Positions 1 to 9,973 are shown, numbered from the stretch's first letter. The stretch: 64,000 nucleotides of DNA from an uncultured beta proteobacterium (GCA_903909815.1 CAIVXG010000198.1:44699-108698); one strand, 5' to 3'. Numbers and translations: made by a program. The notes: generated by a model from the sequence alone, not told the origin.

Positions 1-366
1 TATGGCTGCCACACGCTGCGCCCCAGTAATGTGGCACGTTTCGACAACCCCATGGCACCGACAAGCTTCGAAAACCTGATCCGCCTGACCGGCGCAACGC
101 CCGTCGACTGGCCCCGCCGGCTGGACTGCTGCGGCGACCCACTGCATGGGGCGAACACTCCGCTGTCGGAGCAGATCACACGCGCCAAAATGGCCGATGC
201 CCATGCCGCTGGTGCGCAGGTGATGTGCAGCGCCTGCCCGCACTGCCATCTGCGTTTCAATGGGGCTCAGGCGGAACAGGCCGCCCCGGCCATTCGCCCC
301 CTGCTGTACACCCAGCTTCTCGGAACAGCGATGGGGCTGTCGGCGAAGTCTCTCGGGCTTGAGTGA
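1..366 (+). CDS. HdrB-like cysteine-rich domain protein, C-terminal part
   Basis: This is the last 121 codons of a gene whose start lies left of the window; the frame is open from base 1. It carries the second half of a CCG-type cysteine-rich domain as in heterodisulfide reductase subunit B and related succinate dehydrogenase or lactate oxidase subunits. Visible signs are YGCHTLRPS at the edge, then LDCCGDPLHGAN, then CSACPHCHLRF. In this family such cysteines bind a non-cubane [4Fe-4S] cluster used in electron transfer. The partner subunits are outside the window, so the electron donor and acceptor cannot be named. The ugp operon that follows is separated by a repeat element and is probably an independent transcription unit. 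Confidence 0.75.
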   Translation, partial: YGCHTLRPSNVARFDNPMAPTSFENLIRLTGATPVDWPRRLDCCGDPLHGANTPLSEQITRAKMADAHAAGAQVMCSACPHCHLRFNGAQAEQAAPAIRPLLYTQLLGTAMGLSAKSLGLE

Positions 367-419
367 TCCCTTGGGCGCACGAGCCTTTCAAGATTTCCAA
401 AATAGGTGACAACCCCCTG

Positions 420-503
420 CGTCCTTGCGAGGCCAAAGGGCGCAGCAATCCATGGTGGAGCGCCGCGGTACTCGTGGATTGCCGCGCTGCGCTCGCAATG
501 ACG
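420..503. repeat. palindromic intergenic repeat, family 1, copy A
   Basis: This is an imperfect long palindrome. The left arm reads CGTCCTTGCGAGG then GCAGCAATCCATG. The right arm reads CGTGGATTGCCGCG then GCTCGCAATGACG. It lies between the HdrB-like gene and ugpB. The outer arms (CGTCATTGCGAG and CTCGCAATGACG) and inner arms (GGCAATCCATG and CATGGATTGCC) recur near 19317, 23042, 43342, 44741 and 46878. Confidence 0.8.
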
Positions 504-637
504 AACCCGTCGCATCGAGCGATGTCATGAGTCACTGATTTCCCAATCTTGATTTTTCTCAACGGTGATTGAGGGTGCCGGAATATCGTCCAACTACCGG
601 GCGGCATTGTGCCTCCCTCCAATACAGGAGAAGTGTC

Positions 638-1966
638 ATGCGTATGCGGAAATTGATGGCGTTGATGCTCGGCGCTGCACTGGTATCCCCCGCTCTGGTG
701 CTGGCGCAAACCGAGATCCAGTGGTGGCATTCGATGACCGGGCCTCTGAGCGATCGGGTCAACGACATCGCCACCAAGTTCAATACCTCGCAATCAGAGT
801 ACAAGGTCGTTGCTGTATTCAAGGGTGGCTACGCCGAATCCATGGCCGCAGCGATTGCCGCCTACCGCGCCAAAACTCCGCCGCACATCGCGCAGGTTTT
901 TGAAGTCGGGACCGCCACCATGATGGCAGCTACGGGTGCCATCAAACCGGTGTATCAGGTGATGGCCGAGTCGGGCGAAAAGTTCGATCCAAAAAGCTAT
1001 ATGCCGGCGGTCAGCAGCTATTACACCGACACCACGGGGCGCATGCTGTCCATGCCTTTCAACAGCTCGACCACCGTCTTTTATTACAACAAGGACGCAT
1101 TCGCCAAGGCCGGTCTGGACCCGAACCGTCCGCCCAAAACCTGGGAGGAAGTGGGCGTCGCCGCCAAGAAGATCAAGGACACGGGCACGCTGCCATGCGG
1201 CTACACCACCGCCTGGCAATCCTGGGTGCAACTTGAGAGCACCAGCGCCTGGCACAACGTGGCCTTCGCCACCAAAGACAATGGCTTTGGCGGCTTGGAC
1301 GCGCGCCTCGACTTCAACAATCCACTGCTGATCAAACACATCTCCATGCTCTCCGACTGGGCCAAGGACGGCCGCTTCACCTATGGCGGGCGCACGACCG
1401 AGCCCCAAGCCAAGTTTCACAGCGGCGAGTGCGCCATGCTCACCGGATCGTCGGCCAGTTATGCCGAGTTCAAGCGCAATGCCAAATTTGAATTCGGCAT
1501 CTCCACCTTGCCCTACCACGCCGGCGTGTTGGGCGCCCCGCAGAACACCATCATTGGCGGCGCCAGCCTGTGGGTATACGCGGGCAAGAGCAAGCAGGAG
1601 TACCGCGGCGTCGCCAAGTTCTTCAGCTTCCTGTCTTCGCCAGAAATCCAGGCCGAATGGCACCAGGCTACGGGCTATGTGCCCATCACCAAGGCCGCCT
1701 ACGAACTGAGCAAGAGCCAGGGCTACTACGAGAAGAACCCGGGCACCGATGTCGCCATCGAACAACTGCTACTGAAGAACCCGACCAAGATGTCCAAGGG
1801 CGTGCGCCTGGGCAATCTTCCGCAGGTCCGCAACATCATCGACGAGGAACTGGAAGCCGTATGGTCGGGGCAAAAGACCGCTAAGGCTGCGCTGGACGAG
1901 GCCGTCAAGCGCGGCAATGAAGAGCTGCGCAAGTTCGAACGTGCGAACAAGGGGGCGGGCAAATAG
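638..1966 (+). CDS. ugpB: sn-glycerol-3-phosphate ABC transporter, periplasmic binding protein UgpB
   Basis: Family 1 extracellular solute-binding protein of 442 residues, matching UgpB in length and in conserved blocks (IQWWHSM near the mature N-terminus, then GGYAESMAAAIAAYR and the PPHIAQVFEVGTATMM region). It should capture glycerol-3-phosphate or glycerophosphodiesters in the periplasm and deliver them to UgpAE. Residues 1-24 form a signal peptide with cleavage expected after VLA. The start at 638 is chosen because AGGAG lies 8 bases upstream and the signal peptide begins there; the frame is open further upstream to 569, but that would bury the signal. It is the first gene of ugpBAEC. 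Confidence 0.93.
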   Translation: MRMRKLMALMLGAALVSPALVLAQTEIQWWHSMTGPLSDRVNDIATKFNTSQSEYKVVAVFKGGYAESMAAAIAAYRAKTPPHIAQVFEVGTATMMAATGAIKPVYQVMAESGEKFDPKSYMPAVSSYYTDTTGRMLSMPFNSSTTVFYYNKDAFAKAGLDPNRPPKTWEEVGVAAKKIKDTGTLPCGYTTAWQSWVQLESTSAWHNVAFATKDNGFGGLDARLDFNNPLLIKHISMLSDWAKDGRFTYGGRTTEPQAKFHSGECAMLTGSSASYAEFKRNAKFEFGISTLPYHAGVLGAPQNTIIGGASLWVYAGKSKQEYRGVAKFFSFLSSPEIQAEWHQATGYVPITKAAYELSKSQGYYEKNPGTDVAIEQLLLKNPTKMSKGVRLGNLPQVRNIIDEELEAVWSGQKTAKAALDEAVKRGNEELRKFERANKGAGK

Positions 1967-2033
1967 CCTGAACCCTTGCGGGGCAGGCCAGCCTGTCCTC
2001 AACTGATCACGATCACTCCGGGAAGACACCTCC

Positions 2034-2924
2034 ATGCCAGCCGAAAAGCGTGCCTACTTCCCTGCCGGGTGGTTGCCCTATGTGCTGGTGGCGCCGCAAC
2101 TCGCCATCACCTTGGTGTTCTTCATGTGGCCCGCTCTGCAGGCCATGTGGCAGTCACTTTTGGTGGAGGACTCTTTCGGCCTGAACGTTCAATTCGTGGG
2201 CCTGCTCAACTTCCGCGAGCTGTTCGCCGACCCTTACTACCTGAACTCGTTCAAGGTGACGGCGGTATTCAGCGTGCTGATGACCGTAGGCGCCTTGCTG
2301 ATTTCTCTCATGCTCGCCGGCGCCTGCGACTACCTGATCCGCGGTGCGCGGCTCTATCAGACCTTGCTGATCTGGCCCTATGCCGTGGCGCCGGTGGTGG
2401 CAGCCGTGTTGTGGGCCTTCATCTTCAACCCCACTCTAGGCATCCTGACCTACGCGTTGCGCGCCTGGTTCGGCATTGCGTGGAACCATCTGCTCAACGG
2501 CAATCAGGCCATGACTCTGATCATCATCGCGTCCGGGTGGAAACAGATCTCCTACAACTTCCTGTTTTTCCTGGCCGGCATGCAGGCGATCCCGAAGTCG
2601 CTGATCGAGGCCGCGGCGATTGACGGCGCGGGGCCAGTCAGGCGCTTTGGATCGGTCATCTTGCCACTGATCTCGCCCACCACCTTCTTCCTGCTGGTAG
2701 TGAACATCGTCTATGCCTTCTTCGACACCTTTGGTGTGATCGATGCCATCACCCAGGGCGGCCCGGTGCAGGCCACCGAGGTGCTGGTGTACAAGGTGTA
2801 CAACGACGGATTCAAGGGCGGTGATCTGGGTGGCTCGGCCGCGCAGTCGGTGGTGTTGATGGTGATCGTGATCGCGCTCACCGTGGTGCAGTTCCGCTAC
2901 ATCGAGCGCAAGGTGCAGTACTGA
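2034..2924 (+). CDS. ugpA: glycerol-3-phosphate ABC transporter permease UgpA
   Basis: Inner-membrane permease of 296 residues with about six hydrophobic helices. The first starts near residue 12 and the last covers about 268-286. The cytoplasmic EAA loop is present as [25 protein letters not shown] (about residues 192-216), the site that docks to the ATPase UgpC. The gene follows ugpB by 67 bases, and its stop overlaps the start of ugpE in TGATG, which suggests coupled translation. Family MalF/UgpA. Substrate assignment rests on the UgpB and UgpC neighbours. Confidence 0.93.
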   Translation: MPAEKRAYFPAGWLPYVLVAPQLAITLVFFMWPALQAMWQSLLVEDSFGLNVQFVGLLNFRELFADPYYLNSFKVTAVFSVLMTVGALLISLMLAGACDYLIRGARLYQTLLIWPYAVAPVVAAVLWAFIFNPTLGILTYALRAWFGIAWNHLLNGNQAMTLIIIASGWKQISYNFLFFLAGMQAIPKSLIEAAAIDGAGPVRRFGSVILPLISPTTFFLLVVNIVYAFFDTFGVIDAITQGGPVQATEVLVYKVYNDGFKGGDLGGSAAQSVVLMVIVIALTVVQFRYIERKVQY

Positions 2925-3772
2925 TGATAGAGAACCGACCAGGCCTGAGGCTCTTCTGCCACGCCATGCTGCTGCTCAGCGTGTTGACGTTGACGTTCCC
3001 GGTGTGGATCGCCTTCGTGGCCTCAACCCACACGGCCGAGCGCATGGTCACAGTGCCAATCCCGTTGTGGCCCGGCACAGAGTTGCTGGACAACTACCGC
3101 ACGGTGCTTGTCCATGGCGTAGCCGGTGCCAGCTCGGCGCCGGTGAGTCGCATGATGTTCAACAGCCTGGTGATGGCGCTGTCGATCGCCGTGGGCAAGA
3201 TCGTCATCTCACTGCTCTCGGCCTTCGCCATCGTGTACTTCCGCTTTCCGCTGCGCAATGTGTTCTTCTGGATGATCTTCATCACGCTCATGCTGCCGGT
3301 GGAAGTGCGCATCTTTCCAACCTACAAGGTGGTGTCGGACCTGCACCTGATCAACAGCTACGCCGGGCTCACGCTGCCGCTCATCGCTTCTGCAACAGCG
3401 ACCTTTTTGTTCCGTCAGTTCTTCATGACCATCCCGGACGAAATGATGGAGGCCGCGCGCATGGACGGCGCCAGCGCGCTGCGCTTCTTCTGGGACGTGG
3501 TGCTGCCGCTCTCACGCACGAATATGGCGGCGCTGTTTGTGATCCTGTTCATCTACGGCTGGAACCAGTACCTGTGGCCCCTGCTCGTCACCACCGACGA
3601 GTCCATGTACACGGCGGTGATCGGCATCAAACGCATGATCCCCGGCGGCGACGCTTCAGTGGACTGGAACCTGGTGATGGCGGCGGCGATGCTGGCCATG
3701 CTACCACCCGCGCTGGTGGTGATCGTGACGCAGAAATGGTTCGTTAAGGGCCTGGTCGAGCAGGAGAAATGA
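2924..3772 (+). CDS. ugpE: glycerol-3-phosphate ABC transporter permease UgpE
   Basis: Second permease subunit, 282 residues, of the MalG/UgpE type, with six predicted membrane segments. The EAA loop reads [23 protein letters not shown] (about residues 175-197). UgpA and UgpE together should form the membrane channel driven by UgpC. The start ATG overlaps the ugpA stop by one base, and its own stop is followed immediately by the ugpC ATG, so the three genes are almost certainly cotranscribed and translationally coupled. Confidence 0.93.
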   Translation: MIENRPGLRLFCHAMLLLSVLTLTFPVWIAFVASTHTAERMVTVPIPLWPGTELLDNYRTVLVHGVAGASSAPVSRMMFNSLVMALSIAVGKIVISLLSAFAIVYFRFPLRNVFFWMIFITLMLPVEVRIFPTYKVVSDLHLINSYAGLTLPLIASATATFLFRQFFMTIPDEMMEAARMDGASALRFFWDVVLPLSRTNMAALFVILFIYGWNQYLWPLLVTTDESMYTAVIGIKRMIPGGDASVDWNLVMAAAMLAMLPPALVVIVTQKWFVKGLVEQEK

Positions 3773-4858
3773 ATGGCCGCCGTGTCGATTCGCGATGTTT
3801 ATAAATCCTTCGGGCCGGTGAAGGTGATCCAGGGCATTTCCATGGAGGTCGCCGATGGCGAATTCGTGGTGCTGGTGGGACCCTCGGGCTGCGGCAAGTC
3901 CACGCTGCTGCGCATGGTGGCCGGACTGGAGGGCATCAGCGCGGGCGAGATCGCCATCGGTGGCCGCGTGGTGAACAAGGTCGAACCCAAGGACCGGGAC
4001 ATCGCCATGGTGTTCCAGAATTACGCGCTCTATCCCCACAAGAGCGTGTACGACAACATGGCTTACGGCCTGAAGATTCGCGGCCTGCCCAAGGACGAAA
4101 TCGAGGTGCTGGTGCAGCGTGCGGCTGAAACACTGGAACTGTCGCAATTGCTCAAGCGTGCTCCGCGCGAACTCTCCGGCGGACAGCGCCAGCGCGTGGC
4201 CATGGGGCGCGCCATCGTGCGCCAACCGGCGGTGTTCCTGTTCGACGAGCCGCTGTCCAATCTGGACGCCAAGCTGCGCGTGCAGATGCGTGCGGAACTC
4301 CAGGCCCTGCACCGGCGCCTGGGCACCACCACACTGTATGTAACGCACGACCAGGTCGAGGCCATGACGCTGGCACAGCGCATGCTGGTCATGAATCAGG
4401 GCCGAGCCGAGCAGATCGGAGCACCGCTGGAGGTGTACACGCGCCCGGCCACCACCTTTGTTGCCGGCTTCATCGGTTCACCCCCCATGAACCTGATTCC
4501 CGGACGCGTTGGTGCTGATGGCAACACGCTCATAGCCGACGTGGGTGGCAGCATGGGACTGCCTCAATCCGTTGGCGCCCTGGCCGGTCGCAGCGTGCTG
4601 CTGGGTGTGCGCCCCGAGCACCTTGAAGCCTGCGATCGCAGCGCTGCGTTGCTTACGCCGCAAATCAATTTCGTGGAACTGCTGGGTTCGGACTCGCTCG
4701 TGTACGGCTACCTGGGCGCAGACAAGGGTGGCGTGCGTCTGGCAGCGCGCCTTCATGCCGCGTCGGCACAAGCGCACGATGGCGCCCTGCCGCTGCGCTT
4801 CGAGGCACAACACATGCACCTGTTCGATCCGACGAGCACCCGGCGCATCGAGTTCTGA
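3773..4858 (+). CDS. ugpC: glycerol-3-phosphate ABC transporter ATP-binding protein UgpC
   Basis: ABC ATPase of 361 residues. Walker A is GPSGCGKST (about 37-45), the signature is LSGGQRQRV, Walker B is [16 protein letters not shown], and the switch histidine is in [10 protein letters not shown]. The C-terminal ~120 residues match the MalK/UgpC regulatory beta domain (for example GVRPEHL). It powers import through UgpAE. The start ATG abuts the ugpE stop. No ugpQ phosphodiesterase follows; the operon ends here and a non-coding stretch begins. Confidence 0.93.
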   Translation: MAAVSIRDVYKSFGPVKVIQGISMEVADGEFVVLVGPSGCGKSTLLRMVAGLEGISAGEIAIGGRVVNKVEPKDRDIAMVFQNYALYPHKSVYDNMAYGLKIRGLPKDEIEVLVQRAAETLELSQLLKRAPRELSGGQRQRVAMGRAIVRQPAVFLFDEPLSNLDAKLRVQMRAELQALHRRLGTTTLYVTHDQVEAMTLAQRMLVMNQGRAEQIGAPLEVYTRPATTFVAGFIGSPPMNLIPGRVGADGNTLIADVGGSMGLPQSVGALAGRSVLLGVRPEHLEACDRSAALLTPQINFVELLGSDSLVYGYLGADKGGVRLAARLHAASAQAHDGALPLRFEAQHMHLFDPTSTRRIEF

Positions 4859-5180
4859 ACGCACAAGCACAGGATCTTCGGCGGCAACCGGCATAAGCCT
4901 AGGGGGGTGGCGTAATCTCCGCTTCGTCAGCATCCCTGCAACTTCATGAAATGGATCGAAGTCCAGATCTGGCAACGATCCCAGTTCCAACGCAGGCGAG
5001 AATCGACTGACCAGCGACGTCACAGTGCGCAAGCGTATGGAATAGCACCACGTCCCGCATCACTCAAATGAGGTAGGACTCATAACAAATTTGGCTGGGA
5101 TTGGGTCGTTGGGTCATTCCGCACCTTCGTAGAGAACAAGCCATCCGTGTGTGGATGGTTGACTACAGGGAGGCGGCAAG
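4859..5180. other. intergenic stretch with no recognised gene
   Basis: These 322 bases lie between ugpC and the truncated regulator. No convincing reading frame or structured RNA is visible. A short hairpin CATCC-GTGTGT-GGATG occurs at about 5142-5157. GGGAGG near 5169 is the ribosome binding site of the next start. The stretch should hold the terminator of the ugp operon, but no clear stem followed by a T run was found. Confidence 0.5.
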
Positions 5181-5837
5181 ATGGACCTTGCGACCGAGGA
5201 ATTGACGCTTTTTGGCAATTTGATCGGGCTGATCTACGAAGGCGCGACCGATCCCACGCTCTGGACCAAAAGCATCATGCCGGCCATGGCGTTGTACTTC
5301 CAGGTTCCGGATTGCGTTCTATTCACGCCCCTGCATGCTCCGCGCGATGGCGGCTACTTGTTCATGTATGGCGGGGCCCAGGAACAGTATGACCTTTATG
5401 CCAGCAAGTGCCAGGCGAGCGACGATGCCTTGACCAATGCGGCCGTCGAGAGAAATCTGGCCTTTGAAGGCAACGTGATTCTGGGTGATGAACTGCTTCC
5501 TCGTCAGCAGTGGCTGGAATCCAAACTCTTCACGGAATGCTATTCGAGCAATCCCAATCTGGCGCAAATGATGACAGCCGTTGTGTTCGGACTGGACTCA
5601 ACGGCGTCCATGAGCTCGGCTTGTTCGTTCTTCCGCAGCGCGCTAGAGCCAAATTCAACGACGCAACCTACAAAGCCCGGTGGCGCTGCGCACCATTTGC
5701 GGCGATGCAGGGGCCAGACGCTGACATGGCTCGGAAACTGCTACGCTTTGCCTTTCGACACCCAGGACTCAGACGTGAAATCACTCCTGAAGACTCCATT
5801 CCTGTTGCCCTACTTGGGCGTGGCAACGAAAGCATGA
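5181..5837 (+). pseudogene. truncated LuxR-family regulator, N-terminal sensor part only
   Basis: The 218-residue product starts well (GGGAGGCGGCAAG before ATG). Residues 1 to about 155 resemble the N-terminal sensing region of LuxR-type regulators common in Comamonadaceae (LIGLIYEGATDPTLW, then NLAFEGNVILGDELLPRQQW, then SACSFFRSALE). After about residue 158 the similarity fades. A different forward frame then shows KFNDATYKARWR, which looks like the expected continuation, so a frameshift near 5645-5660 is likely. No PAS-like remainder or LuxR helix-turn-helix follows before 5854. I infer a decayed regulator, possibly once controlling the acyltransferase next door. An alternative is a small stand-alone sensor domain. 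Confidence 0.6.
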
Positions 5838-5853
5838 CGATACCGAGGACACC

Positions 5854-7383
5854 ATGAAGACACTCAGCGGCCTGGATGCCTCTTTCCTCTACCTGGAATG
5901 CGCGGAAATGCCGATGCATGTGGGTTCGCTGCACCTGTACGAATTGCCCGCTGGCTTCCAGGGAAGCTTCCACCGGGCAGTGCAGCGTCATGTGGCAGCT
6001 CGCCTGCACCTGGCACCTCTTTTTCACCAACAGCTGGCCTCCATGCCCTTGAACGTCGGCCACCCGGCCTGGGTTCAGGCTGGGCAGGTGGACCTGGACT
6101 TGCATGTGTGCAAGGCGGCCAGCAAGAAACTCAGCAGGCACGAGGTCCAAGCGCATTGCGCGCAGTTGCACGGGCAATTGCTGGACCGCAGCCGCCCGCT
6201 GTGGGAATTTCATATCTTTGATCACGTGAGCGCGCCCAAAGGCAAGCGCTACGTCGCTTTCTATTCCAAGATTCACCACGCGGCGCTGGACGGCAAGGCC
6301 GGTACCGTGCTCGCAAACGCGCTGCTGGATCTGAGCGCCACGCCACGCGAAGTGCCGCCACCTGCGGCGAAATCAAGTGGCCGCCAGCGCAAGGAACTGA
6401 GTGCTGCCGCGATGGTCGGGCAGGTGCTGACGGGTTCGCTCTCGCAATACATGAAGCTGGCGCGCGGCCTACCCGCTGCGCTCAGTGCCGCCAGCAGTAC
6501 GCTGCTGCAGCGCCTGCATCATGCACCCGACACGCGCCAAGCGGCACCGTTCTTCGCCCCGCTGACGCGCTTCAATGTGGCCGTCACACCCCAGCGCAGC
6601 TTTGCCACGGCCAGTTTGCCGTTTGCGCCCTGCCGCGCCATCGCCAAGGCCCTGGGCATATCGTTCAACGACCTGCTGCTGTGGCTTTGTTCGACAGCGC
6701 TGCGCCAGTACCTTTTGCAGTACGACAGCGTGCCCAAGAAGTCTCTGGTGGCGGCGATGCCGGTGAGTCTGCGCGAGGATCAAAACCTGGACCTCAACAC
6801 CCAGGCCTCCATGACGCTGGTGCAATTGGGAACCCAATACGCCGATCCGCAAAAGCGCCTGCAGGCGATTCTCACATCCAGCGGCAAGGTCAAGGACGCG
6901 ATGCTCAAGCTCAAAGGCATCTTGCCCACGGATTACCCCTCGCTCTTGGCGCCGTGGCTGGTGGGCGGCGTCAGCAAGGCGCTGTTCAAGACCTACAGCG
7001 CCACCGGCCTTTCGGCGCGGCTGCCGATGCCGTCGAATCTGGTCATCAGCAACGTGCCCGGGCCCCAAGTTCCGCTCTATCTGGCCGGAGCGCGAATGCT
7101 CACCTTTCATCCGATGTCGATCGTGATGCACGGCGTGGCGCTGAACATCACGGTGCAAACCTACGCCGGCAGCGTGGATTTCGGATTGATCGCCGACCAG
7201 CAGGCCGTTCCCAGCGAACATTTGCAACACATCGCTGACGCACTGGAACAGGCCTTTGCGCTGGCGCAGCAATTATTCCCCAACGCAGCGCCCAAACCCG
7301 ATTCCACACCACCGGCTCCACGCGTCAAACCGACGCGCAAACGCAGCAGCGCCGTCACGACCGGGACGCAGGCCCAGGATTGA
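5854..7383 (+). CDS. wax ester synthase / acyl-CoA:diacylglycerol acyltransferase (WS/DGAT)
   Basis: A bifunctional WS/DGAT-type acyltransferase of 509 residues. It transfers acyl groups from acyl-CoA to long-chain alcohols or diacylglycerol, making storage wax esters or triacylglycerol at the inner membrane. The catalytic motif HHxxxDG is intact as HHAALDG at residues 141-147. The opening LSGLDASFLYLE and the later MPSNLVISNVPGP block are typical of the family. About 25 residues at the C-terminus are proline and lysine/arginine rich and look disordered. GAGGA precedes the ATG. The hydrolase gene that follows starts 29 bases downstream and is probably in the same operon, suggesting storage-lipid synthesis and turnover. 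Confidence 0.9.
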   Translation: MKTLSGLDASFLYLECAEMPMHVGSLHLYELPAGFQGSFHRAVQRHVAARLHLAPLFHQQLASMPLNVGHPAWVQAGQVDLDLHVCKAASKKLSRHEVQAHCAQLHGQLLDRSRPLWEFHIFDHVSAPKGKRYVAFYSKIHHAALDGKAGTVLANALLDLSATPREVPPPAAKSSGRQRKELSAAAMVGQVLTGSLSQYMKLARGLPAALSAASSTLLQRLHHAPDTRQAAPFFAPLTRFNVAVTPQRSFATASLPFAPCRAIAKALGISFNDLLLWLCSTALRQYLLQYDSVPKKSLVAAMPVSLREDQNLDLNTQASMTLVQLGTQYADPQKRLQAILTSSGKVKDAMLKLKGILPTDYPSLLAPWLVGGVSKALFKTYSATGLSARLPMPSNLVISNVPGPQVPLYLAGARMLTFHPMSIVMHGVALNITVQTYAGSVDFGLIADQQAVPSEHLQHIADALEQAFALAQQLFPNAAPKPDSTPPAPRVKPTRKRSSAVTTGTQAQD

Positions 7384-7412
7384 CCTCGGGAAATGCGGTT
7401 ATAAATCGCTCC

Positions 7413-8198
7413 ATGTCATCCTTTACACAAAGCATCCCACGCCCGGCGCCAAGCGCCTGGCTGATGGCCTTGGAGTTGCGCGCGTTCTGGGAATTCGGCG
7501 CCGTGTTGCCGGCTTGGCCAATATTGCAGCGCGCGCCCATCGGGGACGGACACCCGGTGATCGTGTTCCCCGGACTCTCCGCCAGCGACGCTTCCACCGC
7601 ACCGCTGCGGCATTACCTGGGCCAGCTCGGACACGACGTGTCCGGCTGGAACCAGGGCCACAATTTCGGACCGCGCCCGGGTGTGCTGGAAGACGCACGG
7701 CACCAGGTGGTGCAGGCTTTTCGGGCCAGCGGCAAGCGCCGCGTGAGCCTCATCGGCTGGAGCCTGGGTGGTATCTACGCGCGTGAATTGGCCAAGGCAC
7801 TGCCCGACATGGTGCGCAGCGTCGTCACGCTGGGAACGCCTTTCGCTGGCGCGCCCGAAAGCACCAATGCCTGGCGTCTGTATGAACTCACCAGCGGGCG
7901 CGACATACGGCGTGAAGTGGATCACTACGACATGCCCGCGGCGCCACCTGTGCCCACCACCAGCCTGTACTCGCGCAGCGACGGCATCGTCGCCTGGCAA
8001 GGCAGCATCCAGGCGCCGTGTAAAGCGAACCCGGACACCGAAAACATCGAGGTGGTGGCGAGCCATCTGGGCATCGGCCTGAACCCCAGCGCCTGGTGGG
8101 CCCTGGCCGACCGACTGGCGCAACCATTGGGCCAGTGGAAGCCGTTTGCGCGCAAGGGTGGACTGCACGGACTCCTCTATCCCGACCCGCAGCGCTGA
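7413..8198 (+). CDS. alpha/beta hydrolase, esterase/lipase-like
   Basis: Serine hydrolase of 261 residues with nucleophile elbow GWSLGG (Ser117), an upstream VIVFPGLSAS oxyanion-side strand and LGTPFAGAPESTNAWRLYE as in lipase-like proteins. A late DG and a SHLGIG segment could supply the Asp and His of the triad. No signal peptide is evident, so it is likely cytoplasmic. The frame is open upstream to a TTG overlapping the WS/DGAT stop, but the ATG at 7413 gives a more natural N-terminus. Next to WS/DGAT it may hydrolyse storage lipids; the substrate is inferred from context only. Confidence 0.8.
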   Translation: MSSFTQSIPRPAPSAWLMALELRAFWEFGAVLPAWPILQRAPIGDGHPVIVFPGLSASDASTAPLRHYLGQLGHDVSGWNQGHNFGPRPGVLEDARHQVVQAFRASGKRRVSLIGWSLGGIYARELAKALPDMVRSVVTLGTPFAGAPESTNAWRLYELTSGRDIRREVDHYDMPAAPPVPTTSLYSRSDGIVAWQGSIQAPCKANPDTENIEVVASHLGIGLNPSAWWALADRLAQPLGQWKPFARKGGLHGLLYPDPQR

Positions 8199-8318
8199 CA
8201 CCTGCCTTGATGCACTTGTGCTTCCTATGCCGATCGCCCCATGGGAACGATGCAGCGCACGTAGTGAGCCGAAATGACTGAACCCACCTGCGGAATACCC
8301 ACGTAAAATCGAATTCAA

Positions 8319-8807
8319 ATGTCGTCAAAAAAATCCCGAACAGCATCGCCCAACTGGAAGATCTTGTGGGTCTTTGCCATGACCTTGCTTGTCATGAGCA
8401 TTTATGAATCGGGAAAGCAGTTTGCGTTTGGAGACAAGCTCTCGTTGTGGCAGTCGCATTTGATGACAATCCTGTTCACTTCAGTGCTCTCAGCCGTGAT
8501 TTCATGGGTGTTTTGGAGAAGACTTGAACTCATCCTGTTGCATCGAAAGAGCATTGAAGTACGTGAGGAGAGGGCACGCACACATCAGGCCACGATGTTC
8601 GCGGCGCACCATTATTTGAACAATGCGTTGAACCAGCTGCAACTCGTCCAAGTCGAACTTGAGGATGCCGGCACGGTCGATCCGCAGACGATCAAGCTGC
8701 TTGGCGAGACCATCAAGAAATCGAGCCACGAACTGCGTGAACTCGAGCACATAGACGACGCCACCCGGGAAAACATATCGAGGTTCATCCGCGATCGTCT
8801 GCAGTGA
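8319..8807 (+). CDS. small two-helix membrane protein with a Spo0B/DHp-like histidine box
   Basis: 162 residues. Two hydrophobic helices (about 14-32 and 44-66) are followed by a soluble helical tail. The tail starts with a charged linker (KSIEVREERARTH), then MFAAHHYLNNALNQLQLVQ. The spacing His-x-x-x-Asn with a following LQL resembles the histidine box of Spo0B-like and HisKA_2/HWE dimerisation domains. No ATP-binding domain follows; the protein ends after a second helix. I see no family I can name with certainty. It may be a phosphotransfer or dimerisation module lacking kinase activity. It is a single gene, convergent with the Bug protein. Confidence 0.65.
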   Translation: MSSKKSRTASPNWKILWVFAMTLLVMSIYESGKQFAFGDKLSLWQSHLMTILFTSVLSAVISWVFWRRLELILLHRKSIEVREERARTHQATMFAAHHYLNNALNQLQLVQVELEDAGTVDPQTIKLLGETIKKSSHELRELEHIDDATRENISRFIRDRLQ

Positions 8808-8892
8808 CGGTCGCGCCGCGGCTGCACCTGGAGGTCATACTTTTTCTGTCGTCTCCCGCGGGCGAAGAACTTGCGGAACTCGACTTGACGGG

Positions 8893-9861
8893 TCAGTCTT
8901 CCTTCATGTCTGCAGCCTTGGCGATGGGCCCCAAACGCGCTTTTTCGGCGGTCAGAAACTTGACAAATTCGGCCCGAGTTCCGCCCACCGGATCGATGCC
9001 CTGCGGAATCAGGCGCGCGCGCAGTTCGGTTGACTTGAGTGCAGCATCCACGGCCCGGTTCAGCTTGTCCAAAATGGCCTCGGGCGTGCCGCGGGGCGCG
9101 AAGATGCCGGACCAATGCCCGATCAACACACCGGGATAGCCTTGCTCGGTCGCTGTCGGCAGGTCAGGCAGCACGGCAATGCGCCGGCTCCAGGTGGAGG
9201 CGATGGCGCGCAGTTTGCCGCCCTGGACCTGCGGCAACACCACCACGCTGGCCTCCGAGGTGACATCGACCTGCTTGCCCATCACGGCCACCATGCCCTC
9301 CGAGCCGCTCTTGTAGGGAATGATGTGAAGCCTGGCGCCGGACTTGAGCTTGAGCATCTCGGCCACAAAGTGCGGCGTGCTGCCCGTGCCAGCGGTGGAA
9401 AAATTCAGCCCTGGACCCGCCTTGGACGCCGCGATCAACCCCTTCAAGTCCGTGATCGGCGAGTCTGCAGGCACCACGATGATGGACGGACTCACCGACA
9501 TCATGGCCACCGGTACCAGATCCTCCTCCCTGTAGGGCATTCGGGTCTTGATCATGGCATTGGTCACGACCCCACCTGCGGGCGTGAGAAAGGTATAGCC
9601 GTCGGGTGCTGCCTTGGCGACAAAGTCCGCACCCAACACGGAACCCGCGCCGGGTTTGTTCTCCACCAGGATGGTCTGCCCCAATTGCTTCGATACCGCC
9701 TCGGCCACGGCGCGCGCCACCAAATCGTTGGCACCGCCCGGACCAAACGGCACCACAAATCTGATCGGTCTGGAAGGCCAGGTATCGGCCTGCGCGGACA
9801 GCGCCAGAAAGCCCAGCAGCAGCACGGCGATACAACGCGACAAGTGGTGTTTCAGATTCAC
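8893..9861 (-). CDS. Bug-family tripartite tricarboxylate transporter substrate-binding protein
   Basis: Periplasmic binding protein of 322 residues with a signal peptide (about 1-25, ending ALSAQA). It has the family's start of the mature region, WPSRPIRFVVPFGPGGANDLVAR, and VENKPGAGSVLGADFVAKAAPDGYTFL. Bug proteins bind small carboxylates. No TctA/TctB membrane partners are adjacent, which is the usual orphan state of this family in Burkholderiales. Ligand unknown. Confidence 0.9.
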   Translation of the reverse strand: MNLKHHLSRCIAVLLLGFLALSAQADTWPSRPIRFVVPFGPGGANDLVARAVAEAVSKQLGQTILVENKPGAGSVLGADFVAKAAPDGYTFLTPAGGVVTNAMIKTRMPYREEDLVPVAMMSVSPSIIVVPADSPITDLKGLIAASKAGPGLNFSTAGTGSTPHFVAEMLKLKSGARLHIIPYKSGSEGMVAVMGKQVDVTSEASVVVLPQVQGGKLRAIASTWSRRIAVLPDLPTATEQGYPGVLIGHWSGIFAPRGTPEAILDKLNRAVDAALKSTELRARLIPQGIDPVGGTRAEFVKFLTAEKARLGPIAKAADMKED

Positions 9862-9973
9862 GGCTCGAACTCCTGTTGTGGTTTGACGAGAACTCTAACT
9901 GATGCCAGGACAAGGCGCGCAGCGGCCTCGTTCGCCACGCCTCCCGCCGCAGCGCGAACCCTGCGCTCCTGGC

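Noticed and set aside
1..4858. HdrB-like gene as part of a glycerol-3-phosphate dehydrogenase (glpABC) unit with ugp
   Set aside because: The cysteine pattern fits HdrB-type CCG domains rather than GlpC, and a repeat separates the two units.
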